In this document: in pieces, positions 44,015 through 54,087 of the stretch
How positions within the stretch are numbered: position 1 is the first letter of the stretch
Layout: the number at the start of each line of letters is the position of its first letter
Source of the DNA: Archangium lansingense
GTDB taxonomy: Bacteria; Myxococcota; Myxococcia; Myxococcales; Myxococcaceae
Length of the DNA: 64,000 bases
Direction: 5' to 3'
Assembly (NCBI RefSeq): GCF_026626635.1
Contig: NZ_JAPNKA010000001.1
Coordinates: 5,022,001 to 5,086,000 of the forward strand
Notes under the pieces: generated by a model
What the model was told of the DNA's origin: nothing
The model's input: the letters and a program-made list of their open reading frames with translations, nothing else
The model's database searches: none
Program-made: the position numbers and the translations under genes

Positions 44015-44938
44015 TCAGCTCCCCTGGCCCTTGAGCCCGTTCTCGAGCTTCGTCACCAGGTCTTCGAGGTGCTGGATGTACGTCTGTCCGCCGCGGAAGT
44101 CGGTGCCCGAGGTGAAGAGGACGAGGGGCGCGGGAATCTTGCTCGCCACCAGCTTGGAGGTGGTGGTGGGGTAGTAGTCCTCCTGCAGGATGAAGCGAGC
44201 CTTGCGCTGGCGGGCCTGTCCCAGCACCTGGGCCACGTGGGCGGGGTTGGGCGGGATGCCGGGCTTGGGCTCCAGGTAGGCGATGGTCTCGAAGCCCAGC
44301 CAGTCCGAGAGGTACGCCGTCGTCCGATGGTAGGCCACCACGGGCGCGCCCTTCAGCCCGGCCAGGCGCTGCTCCCAGCCCGTGCGCGCCTTCTCCAACT
44401 CCGCGGTGAACTTCGCCAGGTTGGCGCGGTAGTCCGCCGCGTGCTTCTGATCCAACGAGGCCATGCGCTCGGCGATGCCCTTGGCCACCGCCGCCGCGGC
44501 CCTCGGGTCATAGAGGAAGTGCGGGTTTCCTCCCGCGTGTACGTCACCCTGGCTGCGATCGACTCGAGTCGCGGGGACCTCCAGCGTGCGCACGAACTGG
44601 GCGGCCTCGAGGTAACCCGGGCTGCCGGCGAGGATGCGCGTGTTGCGGGCACCGTTCTGGAGCGCGGGCAGCCAGCCCACCTCCAGCTCCAGGCCGATGG
44701 CGATCAGCAGATCCGCTCGGTTGACGTCCAGGGCCAGGCTGGGCCGGGCGTCCACGAAGTGCGGATCCTGCGTGGGCAGGGACAGGGCGGTCACCTGCAC
44801 GTGCTCGCCGCCCACTGCCTTGGCGAGCGCGGCGAGGTCCGGCAGGGTGGTCACGACCTTCAGGTCGGCGCGGGCGGGGAGGGACAGGAGGCCCAGGAGG
44901 ACGGCGTTCAGGGCCACGAAGAATCGGAGGGGGCTCAT
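44015..44938 (-). CDS. Periplasmic zinc/manganese-binding protein (ZnuA family)
   Basis: This substrate-binding protein of a cluster A-I metal importer has 307 residues and a Sec signal (ending LPARADL). Candidate ligands: His in TQDPHFVDARP (around residue 59), His in AGGNPHFLYD (around residue 136), His in VAYHRTTAYL (around residue 200), and an acidic residue in LFTSGTDFRGG near the C-terminus, the usual four-ligand arrangement. The His-rich loop typical of ZnuA between the first two ligands is short here, so Zn versus Mn cannot be decided. It is downstream of the outer-membrane barrel gene. Confidence 0.92.
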   Translation of the reverse strand: MSPLRFFVALNAVLLGLLSLPARADLKVVTTLPDLAALAKAVGGEHVQVTALSLPTQDPHFVDARPSLALDVNRADLLIAIGLELEVGWLPALQNGARNTRILAGSPGYLEAAQFVRTLEVPATRVDRSQGDVHAGGNPHFLYDPRAAAAVAKGIAERMASLDQKHAADYRANLAKFTAELEKARTGWEQRLAGLKGAPVVAYHRTTAYLSDWLGFETIAYLEPKPGIPPNPAHVAQVLGQARQRKARFILQEDYYPTTTSKLVASKIPAPLVLFTSGTDFRGGQTYIQHLEDLVTKLENGLKGQGS

Positions 44939-44962
44939 CGAAGGCTCCAGCGCGAAAAGGGT

Positions 44963-46276
<1,314 letters not shown>

Positions 46277-46343
46277 AATGCACTCCGCGAACCGGACGTC
46301 CGAACGAGGGCGGACGACGACCCAGGACTACGCTTCGACGGCG

Positions 46344-46763
46344 CTAGACGCGCGCCGGAGGCGAGGCCTTGGGGGCGGTATCGAGGATGGACAGCGAGGA
46401 CCGGGGCCGAGGCGGTGCGGTGGCCGGACGGCTCACCTCGAGGCAAGCCTGGACGACCGGCACGGCCTGCACGGGACTGGTCAGCTCGTCCCGTGAGCTG
46501 ACCGAGACGAAGGCGCACTCCTCGTGCTTGAGCGAGCCTCCAGGGGCCGCGGGGGGCTGCTTCTCGAAGGCGCTCGCGTCCCGGAGCAGCGCGGAGAGCG
46601 CCGTGCCCTTATTGGCCGAGCTCTCCTCGAAGGCGCGGTGCGTTGGGCAATAGCGGTGGACGTGCTCCTGCGCATGCGCGATGGCGATCAGCGGCTGGGC
46701 AACCCAGAGCACCACCAGCAAGGTGGCGATGAGGTGGCCAGCGATGTGGGCGCGGATTCTCAT
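46344..46763 (-). CDS. Small exported Cys/His protein, paralogue of 34515-34952
   Basis: The 139-residue product has an N-terminal signal or anchor helix (HLIATLLVVLWVAQPLIAIA) followed by HAQEHVHRYCPTHRAFEE, KHEECAFVSVSSRDEL and a tail DTAPKASPPARV. The same order of motifs (C-x2-H, H-x-x-C and APK-SPP-RV end) is found at 34515-34952. As the first gene of the minus-strand metal uptake operon it may sense or bind zinc or manganese in the periplasm. Start ATG 46763. No family recognised. The 125 bases upstream (46764-46888) are AT-rich near 46780 but contain no recognisable Zur site. Confidence 0.65.
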   Translation of the reverse strand: MRIRAHIAGHLIATLLVVLWVAQPLIAIAHAQEHVHRYCPTHRAFEESSANKGTALSALLRDASAFEKQPPAAPGGSLKHEECAFVSVSSRDELTSPVQAVPVVQACLEVSRPATAPPRPRSSLSILDTAPKASPPARV

Positions 46764-46888
46764 CGAGCAGGAGGACGGTAATTATTTGCTCTACTGGTCC
46801 CCTGGAGGGGTGTCAAGGGTGCGACGACGGCTTCTCCCCGGTATTCAGGGGGAGGGATGGCTCGACGCGGAGCGTTGGAGAACGACCG

Positions 46889-47230
46889 ATGAACGGACAG
46901 GGGGACGAGCACTTCATTCCCGTGGCGCGCCTGGGGGAGCTGGATGAGCGAGGCCGGGCGGTGGTGCGGGTAGGGGAGGAGGAGGTGGCGCTGGTCCGAG
47001 TAGACGGACGGCTGCATGCCGTGCAACAGGCCTGCCCGCACCGGGGTGGGCCTCTGTCGGAGGGGGACCAGGACGGGTGCCTCCTCTATTGCCCCCTCCA
47101 CGCCTGGGCCTTTGACGTCCGCACGGGCGCCAGCCCGACGAATCCAGGTGCCCGAGTGCGCATCTACGCTGTACGGGTCATCGGAGACGAGATTCAGGTG
47201 GCGGCTTCGAGTAGGTTGCGCGCCCCTTGA
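46889..47230 (+). CDS. Rieske [2Fe-2S] ferredoxin-like protein
   Basis: The 113-residue protein is a soluble Rieske domain: CPHRGGPLSEG (residues about 49-59) and CPLHAWAFDVRTG (around residue 69) provide the two Cys and two His of the cluster. It resembles NirD and the ferredoxin components of ring-hydroxylating systems. It probably carries electrons for an oxygenase or other redox enzyme. It lies 33 bases upstream of queD; the spacing suggests co-transcription but no function is implied. ATG 46889; a likely RBS is the GGAGAACGA upstream. Confidence 0.9.
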   Translation: MNGQGDEHFIPVARLGELDERGRAVVRVGEEEVALVRVDGRLHAVQQACPHRGGPLSEGDQDGCLLYCPLHAWAFDVRTGASPTNPGARVRIYAVRVIGDEIQVAASSRLRAP

Positions 47231-47263
47231 AGTACCGACGTAGCAACAAGGAAGAGACGCACA

Positions 47264-47623
47264 ATGCCCATGGCGATGGAACTCTCGGTGGACTTTCACT
47301 TCAGCTCGGCCCACCGGCTGCCCTACTACAACGGCCCCTGCTTCCGGCTGCATGGCCACAACTACAAGCTGCAGGTGACGCTGCAGGGCCTGCCCAACCC
47401 GAAGGACGGGATGATCCGCGACTTCGATGAGATCCGCGCCCACGTGTGGGAGTCGGTCCTGACGCAGTGCGACCACCACAACCTCAACGACTTCATGGAC
47501 AACCCCACGGCCGAGAACCTCATCGTGTGGATGTGGGAGAAGCTCAAGCCGCAGCTCGAAGGACTCAAGGAGCTCCGTCTGTGGGAAACCCCCGAGTACT
47601 GCGTGTCGTACCGCGAGGCGTGA
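47264..47623 (+). CDS. queD: 6-carboxy-5,6,7,8-tetrahydropterin synthase (QueD)
   Basis: QueD converts 7,8-dihydroneopterin triphosphate to 6-carboxytetrahydropterin in queuosine synthesis. The 119-residue protein has Zn ligands in FHFSSAHRL and LHGHNYKL and the catalytic motif PCFRLHGH, i.e. Cys-x3-His-Gly-His, the spacing associated with QueD rather than with the biopterin-type PTPS. QCDHHNLND supplies the other catalytic His/Asp. ATG 47264 (a second ATG two codons later, MAMELSV, is possible). Coupled to folE by a 4-base overlap (GTGA), it uses the FolE product. No queC, queE or queF is visible in the window. Confidence 0.92.
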   Translation: MPMAMELSVDFHFSSAHRLPYYNGPCFRLHGHNYKLQVTLQGLPNPKDGMIRDFDEIRAHVWESVLTQCDHHNLNDFMDNPTAENLIVWMWEKLKPQLEGLKELRLWETPEYCVSYREA

Positions 47624-48246
47624 AGTCCAGCCGCTCGGGCCTGAAGTCCGGTTCGGGAGGCAGCAAGCCCGACCGGGCGGCCATGGCCGCGGCCATCCAG
47701 GACTTCCTGCGCGCGGCGGGCCTGCCGCTGGACAGCGATCCCAACCTCGTGGGGACACCCGAGCGGGTGGCCGAGGCCTGGGCGGTGGAGTTCCTCGATG
47801 GCTACGGGCGCACGCCGGAGGAGGCGCTGGGGGAGACGTTCCCGGCGCCTCCGGACTCGTCCGGAGAGCTGGTGGTGGTGACGGACCTGCGTTTCCAGTC
47901 CATGTGCCCTCACCATCTATTGCCCTTCGAGGGCCGAGCGCACGTGGCCTACGTCCCCCAGAAGCGAGTGGTGGGCTTCGGCCGGCTGGGCGCGCTGGTG
48001 GACTGTTTCGCCCACCGGCTCATCCTCCAGGAGGACCTGGCGCGCGAGGTGGCCTCGTCGTTGGCGCGCGTGCTGAAGAGCCCAGCCACCGCCTGCATCA
48101 TCGAAGCGGAGCAGGCGTGCCTGCGCATCCGGGGAGACCGGCAGCGCGACGCCCGCACGCACGCGGAGGCCTACGAGGGCCGGTTGCGCAAGGACGGAGC
48201 ACTGCGCCGCGAGCTATGGGCGCGGCTGGGAGCCACGAGACGATGA
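47620..48246 (+). CDS. folE: GTP cyclohydrolase I
   Basis: FolE hydrolyses GTP to 7,8-dihydroneopterin triphosphate, the entry to folate and pterin/queuosine pathways. The product has 208 residues from GTG 47620, which overlaps the queD stop by four bases. Signatures are ALGETFPAPP, MCPHHLLPFEGRAHVAYVP (Zn ligands Cys and His; family CEHH is CPHH here), GFGRLGALVDCFAHRLILQE, and EAEQACLRIRGDRQRDARTH, containing the third Zn Cys. The open frame upstream to 47446 is the queD shadow. It is followed by an SDR gene with an ATGA overlap, so queD-folE-SDR-oxidase probably form one transcription unit. Confidence 0.93.
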   Translation: MKSSRSGLKSGSGGSKPDRAAMAAAIQDFLRAAGLPLDSDPNLVGTPERVAEAWAVEFLDGYGRTPEEALGETFPAPPDSSGELVVVTDLRFQSMCPHHLLPFEGRAHVAYVPQKRVVGFGRLGALVDCFAHRLILQEDLAREVASSLARVLKSPATACIIEAEQACLRIRGDRQRDARTHAEAYEGRLRKDGALRRELWARLGATRR

Positions 48247-48941
48247 GCGGACCTCTGCAAGGACGGGTGGCACTGGTGACGGGTGCCTCCCGGGGTGTCG
48301 GTGCGGCCATCGCCCGCTCGCTCGCCGAGGCGGGGGCCGACCTTGTCCTCACGTCCACGCAGCAAGGTGGGGTGCATGAGGCGGCCGAGGCGGCGGAGCG
48401 GTTGGGCCGCCGGGTGCTGCGGCTGCATGGCGATGTGTCCCGCCGCGAGGACGTGGACGCGTGGACGGCCGAGGTGAAGTCCGTCTTCGGCCGGGTGGAC
48501 GTGCTCATCAACAACGCCGGCATCGTGGTGCGCAGGCCGGTGGCGGAGATGAGCGATGACGACTTCGACCGGGTGCTGGCGGTGAACCTCAGTGGCCCCT
48601 TCTACCTGGTGCGCCGCCTGTTGCCCGGCATGGTGGAGCGCGGCTGGGGTCGTATCGTCAACGTGTCCTCCATCAGCGGGACGCTCGGCTCTCCGCGGAC
48701 GTGCGGCTACAACGCCTCCAAGTGGGGGCTCAACGGGCTGACGAAGTCCCTGGCCGAGGAGCTCAAGGGCACCGGGGTGACGGTGACGGCGGTGCTGCCT
48801 GGCAGCATCGACACGGACATGTTGAAGGGCTCGGGCTTCGATCCCGCGATGACCGCGGACGAGGTGGCCCGGCTCGTCCGCTTCCTGTGCGTGGAGGCGC
48901 CCCCAGCGATGACGGGCAGCCTCGTGGAGATGTTTGGATGA
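48243..48941 (+). CDS. Short-chain dehydrogenase/reductase (FabG-like)
   Basis: The 232-residue protein is a classical SDR: the cofactor motif TGASRGVGAAIARSL (T-G-x3-G-x-G), NNAG around residue 93, the Ser in NVSSISG, and the Tyr-x3-Lys YNASKWG around residue 155. It would reduce a keto group with NAD(P)H. FabG-like similarity is strong, but the gene is coupled to folE (ATGA overlap) and queD-like context suggests a pterin reductase is possible; biopterin synthesis needs a sepiapterin-type reductase. The identity of the substrate is undetermined. It is followed by the flavoprotein gene with another 4-base overlap. Confidence 0.88.
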   Translation: MSGPLQGRVALVTGASRGVGAAIARSLAEAGADLVLTSTQQGGVHEAAEAAERLGRRVLRLHGDVSRREDVDAWTAEVKSVFGRVDVLINNAGIVVRRPVAEMSDDDFDRVLAVNLSGPFYLVRRLLPGMVERGWGRIVNVSSISGTLGSPRTCGYNASKWGLNGLTKSLAEELKGTGVTVTAVLPGSIDTDMLKGSGFDPAMTADEVARLVRFLCVEAPPAMTGSLVEMFG

Positions 48942-50368
48942 CCCTGCCCGCGGAGCGGACCTTCCCCCGAGTAGCCCCCGCCCTCCTGGAGCGTGCTCGG
49001 GCTGCACTGGTGGAAGTGCTCTCTCCCGGCCAGGTGCGCCACGACGCCTCCACCCTGGAGAGCTACTCCGAGGACGAGTCCGACTCCGGTGTCTACCCGC
49101 CGGATCTCGTGGTGTTCCCTGAGAGCACCGAGCAGGTCTCCGCCGTCTTCCGCACGTGTCAGGCGCTCGGTGTGCCCTTCACGCCTTGCGGGGCGCGCAG
49201 CGGAAAGAGCGGCGGTTCGCTCCCCCTGTTGGGAGGGGTGTCGGTGAGCCTGGAGCGGATGAACCGCATCCTCTCTGTCTCCGGGGAAGACCTCACGGCG
49301 GTGGTGCAGCCGGGCGTCATCACGGGCGAGCTGATGAAGGCCGTGGAGGCCCAGGGCCTCTTCTATCCGCCAGACCCCAACTCGTGGGAGTTCTGCACGA
49401 TGGGCGGCAACGTGGCGGAGAACGCCGGAGGCCCTCGGGCGCTCAAGTACGGCGTCACCCGCGACTACGTCATTGGCCTGGAGTGGGTGCTGCCGAGCGG
49501 CGAGGTGCTCCGCGTGGGCCGCCGCACCATCAAGGGCGTGGCTGGCTACGATCTTGTGGGCCTCTTCGTAGGCTCAGAAGGCACGCTCGGGGTGGCTACG
49601 GAGATCACCGTCCAGCTCATCCCCAAGCCCCGGCACGTGAAGACGGCGCTCGTCATCTTCGACTCGGTGCACACCGCTGCGCGCGCCATCACCGCCGTGC
49701 TGGCGGCCGGCATCCTCCCTCGCACACTCGAGCTCATCGACGACGTGGCCCTCCAGGCCGTGGATGGTCGGGGCTTCAACTTCCCAGCGGGCGCTGGCTC
49801 GGCGGTCATTGCCGAGGTGGATGGCAACATGGAGGAGGGCCTGTTCGCCGAGCTCGCCTGGCTGGGAGAGCTCTGCGAGCAGCACGGCGCCAAAGAAGTC
49901 CTCGTGGCCCAGGACGAGTCCCAGCGCGAGAAGCTCTGGGCGGCCCGTCGAGTGGTTTCAACCGCCTTGCGTTCCCTCCGTCCCCACAAAATCTCGGAGG
50001 ACATTGCGGTACCTCGGTCCCGTATTCCCGACATCATCTTGGCTCTCAAGAAGATGGGAGAGGAGCTGGGGCTGCCGGTAGCCACCTACGGCCACGCGGG
50101 GGACGGCAACCTGCACGCCAACATCCTCTATGAGGGCCCACATCAGCGCGCCCTGGTGGAGACCGCCATCCAGCGCATGTTGGAGCTCACCGTCTCCATG
50201 GGGGGCACCATCACGGGTGAGCATGGAGTGGGACACGCCAAGCGGGAATATCTGGCGATGGAGCAGTCCGAGGCCGTGCTGGAGCTCCAGCGCCGATTGA
50301 AGGGCTTCTTCGATCCTTCAGGAATGCTCAACCCCGAGAAAATCTTTCCCGCGCCCAAGTGTTCTTAG
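48938..50368 (+). CDS. FAD-linked oxidoreductase (GlcD/D-lactate dehydrogenase family)
   Basis: The product has 476 residues from ATG 48938 (ATGA overlap with the SDR). It is a member of the FAD-binding type 4 family. The FAD domain contains PCGARSGKSGGS, GEDLTAVVQPGVITGELMK and MGGNVAENAGGPRALKYGVTRDYV (in parts), and VGSEGTLGVATEITVQL; the C-terminal substrate domain ends with HAGDGNLHANILY, GEHGVGHAKREYL and FDPSGMLNPEKIF. These features are those of glycolate oxidase GlcD and D-lactate dehydrogenases. It oxidises a 2-hydroxy acid; the substrate is unknown. No GlcE or GlcF gene is nearby. Confidence 0.92.
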   Translation: MTLPAERTFPRVAPALLERARAALVEVLSPGQVRHDASTLESYSEDESDSGVYPPDLVVFPESTEQVSAVFRTCQALGVPFTPCGARSGKSGGSLPLLGGVSVSLERMNRILSVSGEDLTAVVQPGVITGELMKAVEAQGLFYPPDPNSWEFCTMGGNVAENAGGPRALKYGVTRDYVIGLEWVLPSGEVLRVGRRTIKGVAGYDLVGLFVGSEGTLGVATEITVQLIPKPRHVKTALVIFDSVHTAARAITAVLAAGILPRTLELIDDVALQAVDGRGFNFPAGAGSAVIAEVDGNMEEGLFAELAWLGELCEQHGAKEVLVAQDESQREKLWAARRVVSTALRSLRPHKISEDIAVPRSRIPDIILALKKMGEELGLPVATYGHAGDGNLHANILYEGPHQRALVETAIQRMLELTVSMGGTITGEHGVGHAKREYLAMEQSEAVLELQRRLKGFFDPSGMLNPEKIFPAPKCS

Positions 50369-50428
50369 TCCTCAGCGGACACGCTCGTTTCTCGGGGCCA
50401 AGGTCATTTCCCACCCTGTTTCGGAGGC

Positions 50429-50446
50429 CGTCACGCGCTTGTGACG
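50429..50446. promoter_or_regulatory. Inverted repeat in the sigma-factor leader
   Basis: CGTCAC-GCGCTT-GTGACG is a perfect 6+6+6 inverted repeat about 150 bases before the sigma-factor start. It could be a regulator site or a weak hairpin; the protein is not identified. Confidence 0.35.
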
Positions 50447-50592
50447 CTTCGGCCCGCTTGTCGCCAGGGCAGGCGGGTCAAATAACCCCGAATGGAAATG
50501 CGAAACGCTTCGGGACGTTGTGCGTCCTAGAGATGTGGACGCGGAACCGGGGGGCGAGCGCGTCCGTCACATAGAGGAATGGAGACGCGAAA

Positions 50593-51339
50593 ATGGCGAA
50601 CAGGACGATGAAGTATGGAGCCGAGGGCCTGTCGCACTACCTGCGCCATCTTGGGGATCATTCGCAGTTGACCCGAGAGCAGGAGTACGAACTGGCCGGG
50701 CGCGCTCGCAAGGGTGATGAGGCCGCGCGGCAGCTGCTCGCGCAGTCCAACCTGGCCTTCGTGGTGGCGGTGGCGAAGAAATTCTCCAACCGTGGCGCCC
50801 GACTGGATGACCTCATCCAGGAAGGCAATGTGGGTCTGATGAAGGCGATCGAGCACTTCGATCCGAAGAAGAACGTGCGCTTCGCCACCTACGCGGTGTG
50901 GTGGATTCGCGCCTACATCACCCGCTATCTCAAGGACAACCGCAGCCAGGTGCGCGGCGGTGAGGCCGAGCGCGGCAGCATGACGGACTTCTCGCTGGAC
51001 GCGAGCATCGACGAGGACGGCGAGACGACTTTCCTGGATCGCCTGGAGGACGGAGGCCCCTCGCCTCAGCAGCTCTTCCTGTCTCGCGAGCAGAACGAGG
51101 AAGTCCAGGAGGCGCTGGCCAAGGTGCGCAAGCGCATTGGCGACCTGGGGTGGGACATCCTCACCGAGCGGCTCACGCAGGACAAGCCGCGCACGCTGGA
51201 GGAGCTGGGCCAGCGTTGGGGCGTGTCGCGCGAGCGCGTGCGGCAGGTGGAGCTCAAGACGAAGAACTTCCTTGAGCGCTACCTGGCCCCCTTCAACCAG
51301 GATGAGGAGCAGCACGACTCCTCTGCTGACGCCGCCTGA
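50593..51339 (+). CDS. Alternative sigma-70 family factor (RpoH/SigB-SigC-like)
   Basis: The product is a 248-residue sigma factor of group 3 type. Region 1.2 begins LSHYLRHLGDHSQLTREQEYELA. Region 2 has LAFVVAVAKKFSNRG, DDLIQEGNVGLMKAIEHFDPKKNVRFATYAVWWIRAYITRYL (in parts), the core-binding and -10 recognition helices. Region 4 has LEELGQRWGVSRERVRQVE as the -35 helix-turn-helix. It resembles the RpoH-like factors SigB and SigC of Myxococcus that act in stress and development, but I cannot say which. ATG 50593 behind GAGGAATGGAGA. The 224 bases upstream include the inverted repeat at 50429. Confidence 0.9.
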   Translation: MANRTMKYGAEGLSHYLRHLGDHSQLTREQEYELAGRARKGDEAARQLLAQSNLAFVVAVAKKFSNRGARLDDLIQEGNVGLMKAIEHFDPKKNVRFATYAVWWIRAYITRYLKDNRSQVRGGEAERGSMTDFSLDASIDEDGETTFLDRLEDGGPSPQQLFLSREQNEEVQEALAKVRKRIGDLGWDILTERLTQDKPRTLEELGQRWGVSRERVRQVELKTKNFLERYLAPFNQDEEQHDSSADAA

Positions 51340-51471
51340 CCTCCAGGACAGGCTCCATGTCGGCGAACAACTCAGGCGGTATCCGAGGTGCCCAGCGCAC
51401 CGCGGGTACCGCCTTCGTCGTTTCCGGGGCCCGGTTGCTGGTGAAGGAAAGCGCGTGCTAACACGCTCCGT

Positions 51472-52215
51472 ATGCGCTCGATTTCACTTGCCCTTTTCCT
51501 CCTGGCGGCCTTCCCCGTGCTGGCCGCGACCCCCGAAGAGCTGTCCGCCTGGGATGCCCAGTACGAGCAGAAGCGGGGAGATGCCGCCGCGGTGAAGCAG
51601 CTCGACGAGGCCCTGAAGAAGGCCGTCGAGGCCACGCCCGAGGACTACGAGGTGCTGTGGCGCGCGGCCCGTATCCGCAACTGGCAGGCGGATGGCTCCA
51701 CGGACGCGAAGGTCAAGAAGTCCCTGGGAAAGCAGGTGTGGGAGCTGGGTGACCGCGCCCGGAAGGTGGAGCCGAGCCGGGTCGAGGGCCATTACTTCGC
51801 GGCCCTGGGCATCGGCGCCTACTCGGAGGCGGTGGGCATCCTCGCGGCGCTCGGTGAGGGGCTGGAGAGCAAGTACAACGAGCGCCTGGACGCCGCGCTG
51901 AAGATCGACGCGATGTACGGCCGCGGTGGGCCGCTGCTGGCCAAGGGGCGCTACTTCTACAAGCTGCCCTGGCCCAAGCGGGATTTGAAGAAGTCCGCCT
52001 CGCACTTCCAGAAGGCGATCGCCAAGCACCCCGAGGCGCTGCGCGCCTGGCTGTACCTGGCTGAGACGCAGCTGGCCGATGGCGAGGAGAAGAAAGCGCA
52101 CGAGGCCATCCTTAAGGTTACTCAAGGAAGTGTGGGATACGACCCGGCCGAGGGCCATCGCGTGAAGGAGTGGGCGAAGCCGGTCCAGGCCGCCATCGAG
52201 GAGAAGCTCAAGTAG
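51472..52215 (+). CDS. TatT-like exported helical-repeat protein
   Basis: The 247-residue protein has a signal peptide ending VLAATPE. The mature part consists of paired helices (ELSAWDAQYEQKRGD, YEVLWRAARIRNWQAD, RAWLYLAETQLADGEEKKA) and matches the TRAP-T component family described for Treponema TatT, periplasmic TPR-like proteins that bind hydrophobic ligands. YGRGGPLLAKGRYFYKLPWPKRD is the usual family signature around residue 145. The neighbouring gene, 11 bases downstream, is a long-chain acyl-CoA ligase, so a fatty-acid-related ligand is conceivable. Start ATG 51472. Confidence 0.78.
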   Translation: MRSISLALFLLAAFPVLAATPEELSAWDAQYEQKRGDAAAVKQLDEALKKAVEATPEDYEVLWRAARIRNWQADGSTDAKVKKSLGKQVWELGDRARKVEPSRVEGHYFAALGIGAYSEAVGILAALGEGLESKYNERLDAALKIDAMYGRGGPLLAKGRYFYKLPWPKRDLKKSASHFQKAIAKHPEALRAWLYLAETQLADGEEKKAHEAILKVTQGSVGYDPAEGHRVKEWAKPVQAAIEEKLK

Positions 52216-52226
52216 GAGGAGCTCAC

Positions 52227-54077
52227 ATGAGAGCGGAGACCCAGCTGGCTACCCCGGAGGCGCGTAACCTCGTCGAACTGCTGCTCCAGCGGGCGCAGTC
52301 ACCCACGAAGGTGGCCGCGAGTTGGAAAACGGGGGGCCGCTGGGAGGACGTCACATGGGGACGCATCCTCGAGGACGTGAAGGTATTGTCCGCCGGCCTC
52401 ATCGCCCAGGGCGTGAAGCCGGGGGACCGGGTGGCCATCTTCGCGGACACCAGTCTGCAATGGGTGGTGTGCGACCTGGCCATCTCCGCCGCGCACGCCG
52501 TCACCGTCCCCATCTACGCGTCCAACACGCCGGATGAGGCCCGCTACATCCTCAACCACTCCGAGTCGTCGCTCGTCTTCGTGGACCATGACGAGCAGAC
52601 GGCCAGGCAGCCCGGTCGCGCCACCCGCATGCGGCAGAAGCTCGCCGAGTGTCCGAGCGTGCGCAAGATGGTGCTCCTAGAGGGGGCAGGCTCGGGTGAG
52701 GCGGAGCTGACGCTCGCGCAGTTGATGGAGCAGGGCCGCGGGGCGCATGCCGCCCGCCCGGAGGACTTCGACGAGCGGGCGCGGGCGATGAAGCCCGAGG
52801 ACGTCTGCTGCATCATCTACACCTCCGGCACCACGGGGGACCCCAAGGGCGTGCTGCTCACCCACGGCAACTGGGGCTACGAGGCCACCTCGGTGAAGGG
52901 CATCGGGCTGATGTCGCCCAACGACTCGGTGATGATGTTCTTGCCCCTGGCGCACTCCTTCGGGCAGGTGGTGAAGGCCGCGTGGCTGTCCATGGGCTTC
53001 CGCATGGTGTTCGCCGAGTCAGCGGAGAAGCTGCTGGGCAACCTCATGGAGACGCGCCCCACCATCCTTCCTGCGGTGCCGCGCGTCTTCGAGAAGGTCT
53101 ACAACGGTGTCGTGGCCAACGGCTCGTCCGCGCCGGGGGTGAAGGGCCGCCTGTTCCGCTGGGCCTTCTCACTCTTCGACGAGTACGTGGAGGCGAAGAC
53201 GCAGGGCCGCGAGCCCGCCCACGTGGGCCTGGCCCTGGCGCGCAAGCTGGTGTTCAGCAAGGTGCGCGCCTCGCTCGATGAGAAGCTGGGCGGCAACATG
53301 CGCCTGTTCGCCTCGGGCGGCGCGCCGCTGTCCCGGAAGATTGCCTGGTTCTTCGATCTGCTCGGCTACAAGGTGCTGGAGGGCTACGGCCTCACCGAGA
53401 CGTCCGCTGCCAGCTGCGTCAACCTGCCGGAGAAGATCAAGATCGGCACCGTGGGCCCGCCGCTGCCTGGCACCGAGGTGAAGGTCGCCGCGGATGGGGA
53501 GATCCTCTTGCACGGCCCGGGGGTGATGAAGGGCTACTACAAGAACCCGGAGGCCACCGCCGAGGTCCTCGAGCCCGATGGCTGGTTCCACACCGGAGAC
53601 ATCGGCGAGGTGGACGTGGACGGCTACGTCACCATCACCGATCGCAAGAAGGACATCATCGTCACCTCCGGCGGCAAGAACGTCTCACCGCAGAACATCG
53701 AGAACACGCTCAAGACGTTCCCCCTCGTCAGCCAGGCCGTGGTCCACGGCGACAAGCGCAAGTACCTGGTGGCGCTCGTCACGGTGGCCGAGGAGCCCGC
53801 ACGCAAGCTGCTCGCCGAGAAGGGGGTGAAGCCCGGCAACTACGCGGAGCTGTGCCGCCGGCCGGAGCTGCAGGCCGCGGTGCAGGAGATCCTCGACAAG
53901 GTGAACGCGGCGCTGCCGTCCTACAGCACCCTGAAGCGCTTCGCGGTGATGGAGGCGGACTTCAGCCAGGAGACGGGTGAGCTGACGCCGAGCCTCAAGG
54001 TGAAGCGCAAGCACGTCAGCCAGAAGTTCAAGGCGGTGCTGGACGGGCTCTACGACAAGGACGACCGCGCGGACTGA
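52227..54077 (+). CDS. Long-chain fatty-acid-CoA ligase
   Basis: The product has 616 residues from ATG 52227, behind AGGAGGAGCT. It is an AMP-forming acyl-CoA synthetase. The A3 motif is CIIYTSGTTGDPKGVLLTHGN (split across residues about 198-218), the A5 block GYGLTETSAASC (around residue 390), GWFHTGDIG (A7, D), ITDRKKDIIVTSGGKNVSPQNIE (A8 hinge in two pieces) and the C-terminal lysine in TPSLKVKRKHV. It activates a fatty acid for beta-oxidation or lipid synthesis. The N-terminal form and length match the FadD15/long-chain group (AMP-binding, 600 residues). A REP-like repeat follows at 54088. Confidence 0.93.
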   Translation: MRAETQLATPEARNLVELLLQRAQSPTKVAASWKTGGRWEDVTWGRILEDVKVLSAGLIAQGVKPGDRVAIFADTSLQWVVCDLAISAAHAVTVPIYASNTPDEARYILNHSESSLVFVDHDEQTARQPGRATRMRQKLAECPSVRKMVLLEGAGSGEAELTLAQLMEQGRGAHAARPEDFDERARAMKPEDVCCIIYTSGTTGDPKGVLLTHGNWGYEATSVKGIGLMSPNDSVMMFLPLAHSFGQVVKAAWLSMGFRMVFAESAEKLLGNLMETRPTILPAVPRVFEKVYNGVVANGSSAPGVKGRLFRWAFSLFDEYVEAKTQGREPAHVGLALARKLVFSKVRASLDEKLGGNMRLFASGGAPLSRKIAWFFDLLGYKVLEGYGLTETSAASCVNLPEKIKIGTVGPPLPGTEVKVAADGEILLHGPGVMKGYYKNPEATAEVLEPDGWFHTGDIGEVDVDGYVTITDRKKDIIVTSGGKNVSPQNIENTLKTFPLVSQAVVHGDKRKYLVALVTVAEEPARKLLAEKGVKPGNYAELCRRPELQAAVQEILDKVNAALPSYSTLKRFAVMEADFSQETGELTPSLKVKRKHVSQKFKAVLDGLYDKDDRAD

Positions 54078-54087
54078 GCACTCCTCC

